64,000 nucleotides of DNA from Pedobacter rhizosphaerae (lineage in GTDB: Bacteria > Bacteroidota > Bacteroidia > Sphingobacteriales > Sphingobacteriaceae), in NCBI RefSeq assembly GCF_900111155.1, contig NZ_FOGG01000007.1:1-64000 (forward strand), written 5' to 3'. The position numbers and the translations under genes were made by a program. Shown here in pieces: positions 9,890 through 18,073 of this stretch. Within the stretch, counting starts at the first letter, position 1. Every line of letters begins with the position of its first letter. Below the pieces are notes generated by a model. The model was not told where the DNA came from and did not search any database. It worked only from the letters and a program-made list of their open reading frames with translations.

Positions 9890-10152
9890 AGAGGTTAATC
9901 GAGCGACGAAGATATTATAAAACTTTAATTGTTAGGGAATGTTAATCGGAAAAGATTAAACACTAGGATTATGATTGATTTTTTATGATTAAAAACGAAC
10001 GGTTTTGCAAATCACTTTAGGGATATAGGGGTTGTCAAAGTAATTGTCAAATGAATACAGAATTTTAAAAAAAATGCTCTGAGAATTATGGAAAATTTTG
10101 TATTCGCGTTATAGTATCTTCCCAAAGATGCGACACTTTATCCAAACGCATG

Positions 10153-10560
10153 TTATCCTCCCTTATTTTTTCGATTATCCGCAAATTCCCTCAGCTTCTT
10201 CACCAAATCTGGATTATTAACCTTAACATTCATCCCCTTTTTCTCATCAAATTTTTCAATTTCATAAGGGATATTTTCTTCTTTATGTAATCTCTTCAAC
10301 TCTGATTCCAGAGCTTTGGCTAACCCGGTATCAACTCGCCCCTGTGGTTCTAGTAGATCACGGTTATCTCTTTGTAACAACTCACCAATCTGATCCAAAT
10401 TTTCTTCGCTTGGTTGCGTGGTATTTGAATTCCAAGAACTAACTGTGGTATAATTCACGTCAAGCATCAAAGCGACTAATCGCTGAGATGCCCCGGCAAC
10501 TTTTGTTACCTCCTTAATTTTGTTTTTCTGGATTCCACCAAAGTTCTTCCTCCTCGGCAT
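10153..10560 (-). CDS. XRE-type helix-turn-helix regulator
   Basis: Protein of 135 residues. Residues about 15-65 fit an XRE/Cro-like HTH: ASQRLVALMLDVNYTTVSSWNS, then QPSEENLDQIGELLQRD, in which the TTVSSWNSN stretch would be the recognition helix. The C-terminal 70 residues are charged and probably mediate dimerisation or partner binding. A perfect 6-3-6 palindrome sits 11 bp upstream of the start codon (10572-10586), which suggests autoregulation. The divergent transcript starting near 10758 is a candidate target. Function beyond DNA binding is unknown. Confidence 0.7.
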   Translation of the reverse strand: MPRRKNFGGIQKNKIKEVTKVAGASQRLVALMLDVNYTTVSSWNSNTTQPSEENLDQIGELLQRDNRDLLEPQGRVDTGLAKALESELKRLHKEENIPYEIEKFDEKKGMNVKVNNPDLVKKLREFADNRKNKGG

Positions 10561-10571
10561 AAAATTTAATT

Positions 10572-10586
10572 TAGTACTTGGTACTA
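10572..10586. promoter_or_regulatory. Candidate operator TAGTAC-TTG-GTACTA
   Basis: Perfect 6-bp inverted repeat with a 3-bp spacer, 11 bp before the start codon of the XRE regulator. Size and position suit an autoregulatory operator of a small dimeric HTH protein. Confidence 0.5.
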
Positions 10587-10723
10587 GCGATTATTTTATT
10601 ATATTTGTTATAGTTATTTATAGCGACAAATAGAGTTGGGTTATTACCTAACTTAAACGATGTCACTCATGAACGAAAACCGTCAAACTTTCACATGAGC
10701 CGATCGTGGGTTCGCCGTATCTA

Positions 10724-10753
10724 TTGAATTTTGTTATCTTCGTGATACTTTAT
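10724..10753 (+). promoter_or_regulatory. Bacteroidetes-type promoter of the candidate ncRNA
   Basis: TTG at 10724-10726, then exactly 19 bp, then TACTTTAT at 10746-10753. This fits the Bacteroidetes -33/-7 consensus (TTG, N19, TAnnTTTG) in all but the last bases of the -7 box. Expected transcription start is near 10758-10760, where the long closing stem begins. Confidence 0.6.
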
Positions 10754-10856
10754 TCAGTAGGGCGGACTTCATGTTAGTCTTTTGTGAAACTTAAGTTCGC
10801 TTAAGCGGTTCTTGACGGTACCACGTTCAAAAGCATTGGAGTTCGCCCTATTGGAT
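10754..10856 (+). ncRNA. Candidate structured small RNA, multibranch
   Basis: A closing stem pairs 10754-10768 with 10840-10854, about 15 bp with a few G-T pairs; the core 10755-10768 against 10840-10853 has 14 consecutive pairs. Inside are the hairpin GACT-N7-AGTC and a perfect CTTAAG-TTCG-CTTAAG hairpin (10790-10805) with a UUCG tetraloop, and then a weaker hairpin around 10813-10830. A matching promoter lies just upstream. There is no clear T-run terminator. I do not recognise it as tmRNA, SRP RNA, RNase P RNA or 6S RNA. Function is unknown. Confidence 0.6.
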
Positions 10857-10918
10857 TTTCCAGTATGACTTCTTCAGTACTTTAATGGGGTGCATTGTTT
10901 TACATAAATAAACCGTTT

Positions 10919-11026
10919 ATGAAAACGACAAAATTAAGCGCCATCAATTTTTTTCACCTCAGGGAGGTGGCAAGTAGTTATTCCCTTAAACTCTTGTTAA
11001 AGAACGTTATTTGTTCTCCGTCGTAG
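10919..11026 (+). CDS. Possible 35-residue small protein
   Basis: Short frame ATG-AAA-ACG to TAG encoding a basic peptide of 35 residues that begins MKTTKLSAINFFHLREV. A perfect CACCTC-AGG-GAGGTG hairpin lies inside the frame at 10955-10969. It sits 63 bp beyond the candidate ncRNA and could be on the same transcript. It is too short to judge by composition and may be fortuitous. Confidence 0.25.
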   Translation: MKTTKLSAINFFHLREVASSYSLKLLLKNVICSPS

Positions 11027-11202
11027 TGCGCGCTAGAATTCCAGGCAAAAATGGCCCAAAGAAAAGGGGCAGGGCAGTTTGACTGCACTGGATCCTGATG
11101 GGTTAATTTAGCTTGGTACCAGCCCTTTATTGCTGTTTAGGCAAGGGTGCAGTACTATGGTTTTTCGCAATCCCAAGGTAGGCATCTTTTTTCTAATAAC
11201 AA

Positions 11203-11218
11203 ATACGGTATGCCGTAT
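11203..11218. promoter_or_regulatory. Palindrome ATACGG-TATG-CCGTAT with a second copy at 11274
   Basis: A 6-4-6 inverted repeat. Its left part ATACGGTAT (11203-11211) reappears inverted as ATACCGTAT at 11274-11282. This could be a pair of operator sites, though no gene start is close on either side. Confidence 0.35.
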
Positions 11219-11913
11219 CTGCATTTTTTAATGTGGAGGGGCTGGTTTTTGATTTGATTTATGATTAACCAGTATACCGTATATGAGATGTAACCATAGT
11301 TATATGCCGCTTTTTTTTCTGGGTTGGGCTTTTCTTTATAGTCCTTTGGCGGTATGGTATGCTGTTGATTTGGAGGATGGACTGGATGCTGATGCGGCTG
11401 GTGTGGAGGTGTTTGCTGGTGGTGGGGTTCCGGGAGTTCCTGTTTTAGGGGAGCCTTTACGTTTGGATTGTTTTTGTTCTGGAGTGATCGTCCCTATTTA
11501 TAGTTCTAATCAATTTTTTTGTTGTAAATGTAAAGGATATGGCCAGGAGTAAACATGATCTGTTCGATAGGCTTTATGCTTTGAAGCCCAGGAATCCTGA
11601 GTGAGATTTTAGGGCGGTGGGCAGGTTTATGGTTAAATCGTATTGGTGTTGGTTCGCCGGTAATGGTCTGCCTGCCGTTGTTTTTCTGATTTTTTTGGTC
11701 CTATATGTTTAGCTGGAGATGTTGTGTTTTCTGGCTGGGATCCTTTTTGTCTATTCTTTTCTGACCTTTTCTTATTTATTGCCGTAAGTCCTGTCCATCC
11801 GCAAAAGGAAGGCTGCGGCTGGGTGTGTGTTGGCGGCCGGATCGGCCGTCCGCTTGCCTTTGGGGGTTCGTATGCCCCGTTTTTCAACTCAACCAAATTA
11901 AAACTTTAAACCA

Positions 11914-13260
11914 ATGAAAATTTATCATAAGGGGCTGTTGCTGCTTTGGGCGGTGATGGCTGGTGTTCCTGTTGCTGTGATGGCCCAGGAGGAAAAAAAT
12001 GTTGCTGTTAACCTTTCTGCTACAGGGATTACCGTGGGGGAAAAGGTGCCTTATCTGGAGATCGGCAATCTCCATAATTATTATACTGTTTCGGGTGATC
12101 CGGTGAGGTCTTTAAATCTCCGGGATTTGAGGGGGAAGCTGGTGATCCTGGATTTCTGGGCGACCTGGTGTTCGCCTTGCGTGGGCATGATGCCGCTGAT
12201 GGATAGTCTGCAACGTGAGTTTGCCGGCCGTGTGCAGTTTGTTTCGGTAAGTAGCCAGCCGGATTCTGTTGTGACACCTTTTCTGTTGAAACTGCGCAAG
12301 GGGAAAAAAAGTGTGCTCCCTTATGCGACTTCGGATGTGCTGCTGCGGAAGGCTTTTCCTCACCGGCTTTTGCCGCATTATGTCTGGATAGACGGCGAAG
12401 GAAGGGTGGTGGCAATCACTTCCCATGAGGAGGTGAATGCGGTTAATATTGAGAAGGTACTTTCCGGAGGGAGTGGGCTGAATCAGAAGGCTGACCAGGT
12501 GATTGCATATGATAGAAACAAGCCTTTATTGATCGGCCAGAATGGCGGGCAGGGAGATAATATGGTTTATCACAGTTTGTTCACCCGTTATGGGGAGGGG
12601 CTGAAAACCCTTTCCTGGGTTAACCCCGAACTGAGCAGGGGAACGCTGCTGAACCTGGATATATCCAATATGTATGCGGCGGTGTATAGTGATCAGACCT
12701 GGATCGGCAGGCACCGGATGGTGTTTGTTGGGAAGGAGACGGATGATTTCAGGTATCAGGCGAATGTGCATGATGCCAAGAGCTATAAAAGGGAGCATAA
12801 CTGGTGTTATGAATTGATTGTTCCAAGGGAGAAAAAGGGGATGTTGCGCCAGCTGATGATCCGTGACCTGGATTTTCATTTCCCGTATGCGGATGTGGAT
12901 ACGGTGACGATGGAAACGATGTGTACGGTTTTGGTGAGTACCGGGGATAACGGGATGCTAAGGGCTAAGGGGAAGGAGCGGAAGCTGGAGATTGGTCAGA
13001 CGGGCTTTAGTATGCAGGCTATGCCGGTTATAGGGCTTACTTCGAGGCTGGATGCGGTTTATATGCAGGGGAATCCTTATCCGGTTGTGGATGGTTCGGG
13101 GATTGGTTTTCCTGTAGATATGAAGCTGGATTGCAATATTTCCAGTGTCGTGGAGGTGAATGCTGAGCTTGCCAAATATAACCTGAAGCTGGTAGATAAG
13201 CCTTTTAAAACGCTGATGCTGGTATTCAGGAAGAAAGTAGGTGCTATATCCAGGTTATAA
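11914..13260 (+). CDS. TlpA-like thioredoxin-fold protein, first gene of a Sus operon
   Basis: Protein of 448 residues with a signal peptide ending near VMAQE. A TlpA/AhpC-like thioredoxin domain covers about residues 35-185 with the redox motif WATWCSPC, so it is likely a periplasmic disulfide reductase. Residues 200-448 form an extra domain that I do not recognise. The stop overlaps the SusC start by one base (TAATG), implying translational coupling with the transporter. TlpA-type proteins are frequent partners of SusC/SusD pairs in Sphingobacteriaceae, where they may service cysteines of the uptake machinery, but their exact task is not established. A cluster of weak minus-strand frames over this gene are shadows. 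Confidence 0.85.
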   Translation: MKIYHKGLLLLWAVMAGVPVAVMAQEEKNVAVNLSATGITVGEKVPYLEIGNLHNYYTVSGDPVRSLNLRDLRGKLVILDFWATWCSPCVGMMPLMDSLQREFAGRVQFVSVSSQPDSVVTPFLLKLRKGKKSVLPYATSDVLLRKAFPHRLLPHYVWIDGEGRVVAITSHEEVNAVNIEKVLSGGSGLNQKADQVIAYDRNKPLLIGQNGGQGDNMVYHSLFTRYGEGLKTLSWVNPELSRGTLLNLDISNMYAAVYSDQTWIGRHRMVFVGKETDDFRYQANVHDAKSYKREHNWCYELIVPREKKGMLRQLMIRDLDFHFPYADVDTVTMETMCTVLVSTGDNGMLRAKGKERKLEIGQTGFSMQAMPVIGLTSRLDAVYMQGNPYPVVDGSGIGFPVDMKLDCNISSVVEVNAELAKYNLKLVDKPFKTLMLVFRKKVGAISRL

Positions 13261-16200
13261 TGTACAGGGCTGTTTGGATATTTTCGGTACTCTCCCTGCT
13301 GGGCGGGGGGAGTGTCTGGGCGCAGCTTACTTTGCGTGGTAAGGTGGTTTCATCTGATGATGGTAAGGCGATTACTGGGGCAACGGTGAGCGTGGGTGGA
13401 GTGGTTACGGTTTCGGGTGCTGATGGGGCGTTCAGGCTGGTTTTAGCAGGACAGAAAGTTGTAGGGGATAGTGTGCTGCTTAAGGCGAGTTTTCTGGGGT
13501 ATATTGGCTATCAGCAGAAGCTGGTTTTTCCTTCAGCTGGGGAGCTTGTCGTTCGGCTGTTTCCTATGGATAATAACCTGTCGGAGGTGACGGTGAGTAC
13601 GGGGTACAATAAGGTAGCCCGGGAGCGGGCTACGGGTTCGTTCGTGCAGGTGGATAATAAGCTTTTGGAAAGGCAGATCAGTACCAATGTGATTGACCGC
13701 TTGCGGGATGTGGTTCCGGGTCTGGTGTTTAACCGCACTAAGGGATTGGGCGCTAATGAACTTTCTATCGGGATCAGGGGGCAGAGTACGCTTTATGCCA
13801 ATACTCAGCCGCTGATTGTGCTGGATAATTTTCCTTATGATGGGGATATTTCCAATATCAATCCTAATGATATTGAGAGTATTACGGTGTTGAAGGATGC
13901 GGCTGCGGCTTCGATCTGGGGGGCGAGGTCTGCCAATGGGGTAATTGTGCTGACCTCTAAAAGGGCGAAGAAGAACCAACCGCTTTTGGTAGCGGGTACG
14001 GTAAATTTTACGGTTGGAGAGCAGCCTGATTTGACGCGCAATAATGCGATGTCGAGTTCGGATTTTATTGATGTTGAAAGGTTGCTGTTTGACCGGGGTT
14101 TTTATTCGGGGACGGAGTCTTCTGTGGTTAAGATGCCTTTGACGCCTGCAGTAGAGCTTTTCATTGCTGCAAGGGACGGGAAGCTTTCTTCGGGAGAGCT
14201 GAGCAGCAGGTTAGATGCTTTAAAGGGGATTGATGTCCGAAAGGAATACATGTCGGCGATGGGGAACAGTTCTTTTTTCAGGCAGTATGCGCTGAATGTG
14301 TCGGGCTCATCGGGACCGGGTAGTTATTACCTTTCGGCGGGCTATGATGAGAACCGTTTGAGTGATAAGATGAACAGTAACCAGCGTATGACGCTGAATT
14401 TCTCGGACCGTTTCACTTTTCTTTCTGATAGGCTGACTGTGGAGCTGAATGCAATTATGGCCAGATCGGTGGCCAAACGGCCTAATGATGGCTATGGTTC
14501 GCTCCGGATGTCTGTTACGCAGCTGATCTATCCTTATGCGCAATTGGCTGACGGTGCCGGTCAATCGCTGGCGGTGACCAGGGATTTCCGCAGTGGTTTT
14601 TTAGATGGCCTCGCGGGTGGTCCTTATCTGGACTGGCGTTACCGCCCGGTGGATGAAATTTATCTGCGGGAGAATTCTTCGGAAACGCTGGACTATAGGA
14701 TTAATGGAACGGCCAGGTACCGCTTGCTGGAGGGCCTGAGCCTGGAAGCGAGTTTTCAGTTTGGTAAACTCGCTACTGATATCTCTGACCTTGATCCGCT
14801 GGAGGGATATGCGGCAAGGGATCTGATTAACCGCTTTACTCAGGTATCTTCTACCGGTTCTGTTACTTATCCGGTGCCCTTGGGCGGGATTCTGGATAAG
14901 GGGAAAACTGCGTTGCGTACGCTGAATTTCAGGGGGCAGCTCAATTATCAGAAGAGTCTGGCGGGGTTTGAATTCAATGGCCTGGCGGGTTATGAGTGGA
15001 GAGACCTGGAGGGTAGTGGTTATCAGACGCGTTTTTACGGTTATAACCCGCTGAATGCGGCGAGTACAACGGTGGATTATGTCAATCCATATCCGCAGTC
15101 TTACTTTACTTCGGTGACCGGTGTGATTCCCTCAGTTGATGCGCTTTCGGGAACTGCGGACAGGTTTCTTTCTTTTTACGGGAATGCTTCGCTGGCTTAT
15201 CTGGGGAAATATACGCTTTCAGGGAGTGTGCGGATGGACAGGTCTAACCTTTTTGGGGTGAGCGCGAACCAAAAGGGGGTGCCGCTGTGGTCGGTAGGGG
15301 GACTTTGGAATATTGCCAGGGAGGGGTTTTATGACGTACCGCTTTTACCGGTTTTGCGGGCAAGGCTGACCTTTGGTTATAATGGTAATATTGATAAGAA
15401 CCTTTCTGCCCTGACTACGGCCAGGTATTTTAATGGCTTGACGACTTTAACGCGCCTGCCTTATGCGGTGGTGCTGAATCCGCCGAATCCTGAGCTGCGA
15501 TGGGAAAGGGTGAGGACGGTAAATGCTGGTCTTGATTTTGGTTTTCGGGGGAACAGGGTTTCGGGAACGCTGGAGTTGTACCACAAGACGGGGCTGGACC
15601 TGATTTCAGATATTCCTTTTGCCCCGTCAAGTGGGGTGACTACTTTCAGGGGCAATATGGCCAATACGGTGGTTAAGGGTATTGATTTCAATGTGTCTAC
15701 TTTAAATATTAAGGGGGAGCTGGAATGGTCGAGTAATTTCTGGCTGAGTTATACCCGTGAACGGGTGACGCGTTTTCTTGCCAATTCACTTTCCAGGGCG
15801 CAGAATTATGCGCAGTCCGCTGATGCGGGCACGCTTCCCCGGGAAGGCTATCCACTGTATGGGATGTATTCCTATAGGTATGCTGGGCTGGATGATAAGG
15901 GAAATCCGATGGGTTACCTGGGGGGAGTGGCGAGCACGGATTATGCTGCGATTTTTGCGGCTGCAGACCTGGATAATATCATTTACAGTGGGTCTGCCAA
16001 ACCGGTTCTTTTTGGCTCTTTGATGAATACGCTGAGGTTTAAGGGGATTTCGCTTTCTGCGAATATCGCTTACCGGGCGGGTTATTATTTCAGGCGCAGT
16101 TCGGTGAACTATGTCAGCGTTTTAGCAGCGCAGGGTGGGCACAGTGATTTCGCTCAGCGCTGGAAGGTGCCGGGTGATGAGGCATTGACGGATATACCGG

Positions 16201-16472
16201 GTATTCCCTTAACGGCTTCGGCAAACCGGGACAATATGTATTTGCAGAGTGAGGCGCTGGTGGAAAGGGGAGACCATATCCGTTTGCAGGATGTACGGCT
16301 GTCTTTTGATATCCCACAAAAATACAGGCTGGGCTTCAGGTCGGTTCAGCTGAATATGTATGCGGCAAATCTGGGGATTATCTGGCGGGCAAACAAGAAG
16401 GGGATTGATCCGGATTACCAGGCGATCCCGCTTCCCAGGTCAATTGCCTTTGGTCTAAAGTTGAACTTTTAA
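13260..16472 (+). CDS. SusC/RagA-type TonB-linked outer-membrane transporter
   Basis: Protein of 1070 residues with a signal peptide ending near VWAQ. A carboxypeptidase-regulatory-like beta-sandwich occupies roughly residues 22-100 and is followed by a TonB plug domain (about 110-225) with the SusC signature around DIESITVLKDAAAASIWG and ANGVIVLTSK. The rest is a 22-strand-type beta barrel ending in Phe (LKLNF), as expected for Bam insertion. No STN domain is present, so it is probably not linked to a FecR/ECF pair. Coupled to the TlpA gene upstream and 10 bp from the SusD gene. The substrate cannot be told. Confidence 0.92.
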   Translation: MYRAVWIFSVLSLLGGGSVWAQLTLRGKVVSSDDGKAITGATVSVGGVVTVSGADGAFRLVLAGQKVVGDSVLLKASFLGYIGYQQKLVFPSAGELVVRLFPMDNNLSEVTVSTGYNKVARERATGSFVQVDNKLLERQISTNVIDRLRDVVPGLVFNRTKGLGANELSIGIRGQSTLYANTQPLIVLDNFPYDGDISNINPNDIESITVLKDAAAASIWGARSANGVIVLTSKRAKKNQPLLVAGTVNFTVGEQPDLTRNNAMSSSDFIDVERLLFDRGFYSGTESSVVKMPLTPAVELFIAARDGKLSSGELSSRLDALKGIDVRKEYMSAMGNSSFFRQYALNVSGSSGPGSYYLSAGYDENRLSDKMNSNQRMTLNFSDRFTFLSDRLTVELNAIMARSVAKRPNDGYGSLRMSVTQLIYPYAQLADGAGQSLAVTRDFRSGFLDGLAGGPYLDWRYRPVDEIYLRENSSETLDYRINGTARYRLLEGLSLEASFQFGKLATDISDLDPLEGYAARDLINRFTQVSSTGSVTYPVPLGGILDKGKTALRTLNFRGQLNYQKSLAGFEFNGLAGYEWRDLEGSGYQTRFYGYNPLNAASTTVDYVNPYPQSYFTSVTGVIPSVDALSGTADRFLSFYGNASLAYLGKYTLSGSVRMDRSNLFGVSANQKGVPLWSVGGLWNIAREGFYDVPLLPVLRARLTFGYNGNIDKNLSALTTARYFNGLTTLTRLPYAVVLNPPNPELRWERVRTVNAGLDFGFRGNRVSGTLELYHKTGLDLISDIPFAPSSGVTTFRGNMANTVVKGIDFNVSTLNIKGELEWSSNFWLSYTRERVTRFLANSLSRAQNYAQSADAGTLPREGYPLYGMYSYRYAGLDDKGNPMGYLGGVASTDYAAIFAAADLDNIIYSGSAKPVLFGSLMNTLRFKGISLSANIAYRAGYYFRRSSVNYVSVLAAQGGHSDFAQRWKVPGDEALTDIPGIPLTASANRDNMYLQSEALVERGDHIRLQDVRLSFDIPQKYRLGFRSVQLNMYAANLGIIWRANKKGIDPDYQAIPLPRSIAFGLKLNF

Positions 16473-16482
16473 TTGTTGTGGT

Positions 16483-17844
16483 ATGAAAAAGATATTTGAT
16501 TTTTTTGTGGTGCTGGTTTTTGGTTTAGTGGTGTTTTCAGGTTGTAAGAAGGGGTATCTGGATGAAAAGCCGAGTAAGTCGCTTACCGTGCCTGTTTCGG
16601 CCGCTGACTTGCAGGCTTTGCTGGATAACCTGGATGTGATGAACCCGGCACCGGGTTTGCAGCAATTGGCAACCGATGATTTCCTGTTAACGGATGCTGC
16701 GCTGGCTTCGCTGACTTCTCCCGATGAGCGTAATGCTTATAGCTGGAAAAAGGAGGTGTTTAGTTCGCAGTCTAACTCCGAATGGAGAAATGGATGGCAA
16801 CAGGTATTTTATGCCAATATTGTGCTGGATGCGATCAGCGCTAAAACCGATGGGGAAAAGGCCGGCTTGAATACGATTAAGGGGGCGGCGCTGTTTTTTA
16901 GGGCGATGGCCTATTATCACCTTTCTCAGATGTTTACCCGGCCTTTTGTCCCTGCATCTGCCGGTACTGACCTTGGGCTCCCCATCCGCGCGTCCAGTGA
17001 TGTAAACTTAAATCCTGCGCGGTCCAGCTTAGCGGAGACTTTTGCTTTTATGCGTTCAGACCTGGATCTGGCGGTGGAACTGCTGCCGGAACGATCAGAT
17101 TATAAAAGCCGACCGAATAAGGCAGCGGCGCTGGCTTTGCTGGCCAGGATTTCGCTGGTAATGCAGGATTATGAAAGGGCCTATGGGTATGCAGATCGGT
17201 CGCTAAAACTCTATGGCACTTTGATCAATTATAATACTTTGAATTCGGCTGCAGCAAGGCCTTTTCCGGCAGTATTGCCCAGGGGGAATGATGAGGTACT
17301 GTTTTATGCGGCCCAGACTTCATATTCTTTTATGTCCTTTATGAGTACAACGGTTACGGTGAATCCGGAGCTTTATAACCTTTATGGGGCGAATGATCTT
17401 CGCAGAACGGTATTCTTTAATGCTACGGGCAGGAATTTTAAGGGGAATTATAATAATGTTTCCAGGTTGTTTGGCGGGATGGCAACTGATGAGGTTTACC
17501 TGATCAGGGCTGAATGTCAGATCAGGCTGGGAAAGGTGCAGCAGGGATTGGATGATCTTAATGTATTGCTGTTGAATAGGTACCGTACGGGGACGTTTGT
17601 GCCGTATACTACCAGCTCGGTAAGTGATCCGGTTAGGCTGATTTTGGATGAGCGCAGGAGGGAGCTGCCTTTCCGGGGGCAGCGGATGAATGATCTGCGA
17701 AGGATTAATCAGGAGAGCAATTATAAGGTGAATTTGTCGAGGAGAGTTGGAGGGGTTTTATATGAGCTGCCTGCCGGGGATGCACGTTATGTTTATCCTA
17801 TTCCGCAGGAGGAGGTGACCAGGTCTGGAATGGAGCAGAATTGA
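16483..17844 (+). CDS. SusD/RagB-type surface lipoprotein
   Basis: Protein of 453 residues with a lipoprotein signal peptide (lipobox VFSGC, Cys about 21). It has the helical SusD fold, visible in the segments AALFFRAMAYYHLSQMF, NKAAALALLARISLVMQDYERAY, and the C-terminal DERRRELPFRGQRMNDLRRIN and YPIPQEEV, which are typical of SusD C-terminal regions. It would cap the SusC barrel just upstream and deliver a nutrient oligomer. It is somewhat shorter than the usual 500-550 residues. A strong terminator follows 9 bp after the stop. Confidence 0.9.
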   Translation: MKKIFDFFVVLVFGLVVFSGCKKGYLDEKPSKSLTVPVSAADLQALLDNLDVMNPAPGLQQLATDDFLLTDAALASLTSPDERNAYSWKKEVFSSQSNSEWRNGWQQVFYANIVLDAISAKTDGEKAGLNTIKGAALFFRAMAYYHLSQMFTRPFVPASAGTDLGLPIRASSDVNLNPARSSLAETFAFMRSDLDLAVELLPERSDYKSRPNKAAALALLARISLVMQDYERAYGYADRSLKLYGTLINYNTLNSAAARPFPAVLPRGNDEVLFYAAQTSYSFMSFMSTTVTVNPELYNLYGANDLRRTVFFNATGRNFKGNYNNVSRLFGGMATDEVYLIRAECQIRLGKVQQGLDDLNVLLLNRYRTGTFVPYTTSSVSDPVRLILDERRRELPFRGQRMNDLRRINQESNYKVNLSRRVGGVLYELPAGDARYVYPIPQEEVTRSGMEQN

Positions 17845-17852
17845 GTGATGTG

Positions 17853-17886
17853 TTACGAGCTGCCTGATGGCGGCTCGTGATTTTTC
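17853..17886 (+). terminator. Intrinsic terminator of the TlpA-SusC-SusD operon
   Basis: A 12-bp stem (TTACGAGCTGCC with GGCGGCTCGTGA, two G-T pairs) and a TGAT loop, followed by a T run. It starts 9 bp after the SusD stop. Confidence 0.85.
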
Positions 17887-18073
17887 TGGGTGTAGACAGC
17901 TTTATTGGGTCTCAATTGTTGCGGGTTCATATCATGACTTTAGTTCTTGTCTGGTTAGAAGGAAGTAATGTCTTGCTTATTTTTCTTTTTTGCTTTGTTC
18001 TTTTGGAAAATGACTAGACTTATTTAATAAGTTTAATTAAGCAAATAGATGATTAGTTATATTTGGGTTAAGG

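Larger units (their letters stand above)
10561..11913. other. 1.35-kb gene-poor region
   Basis: No convincing long gene. The stretch holds the candidate operator at 10572-10586, a CTCATG/CATGAG inverted repeat (10666-10671 and 10694-10699), a promoter and structured candidate ncRNA (10724-10856), a 35-codon ORF (10919-11026), and palindromes near 11203 and 11274. The open frame at 11283-11552 on the plus strand is not protein-like. The opposite strand of the same piece reads as a Pro/Ser/Thr/Lys-rich segment without a start codon, so a decayed gene end is possible. From about 11560 to 11900 I see nothing. Confidence 0.5.

Noticed and set aside
10754..10856. tRNA, tmRNA, SRP RNA or 6S RNA
   Set aside because: No cloverleaf with CCA-type acceptor, no tag-peptide frame, no SRP GGAA tetraloop domain, and no large 6S-type central bubble.
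11283..11552. 89-codon plus-strand frame
   Set aside because: Gly/Val/Asp-rich sequence without a domain; the reverse strand looks at least as protein-like but lacks a start codon. Possible remnant only.
10561..11913. CRISPR array or IS remnant
   Set aside because: No regularly spaced repeats and no transposase similarity or terminal inverted repeats were found.
12029..12426. Overlapping minus-strand frames within the TlpA-like gene
   Set aside because: Shadows of the strongly biased plus-strand coding sequence.
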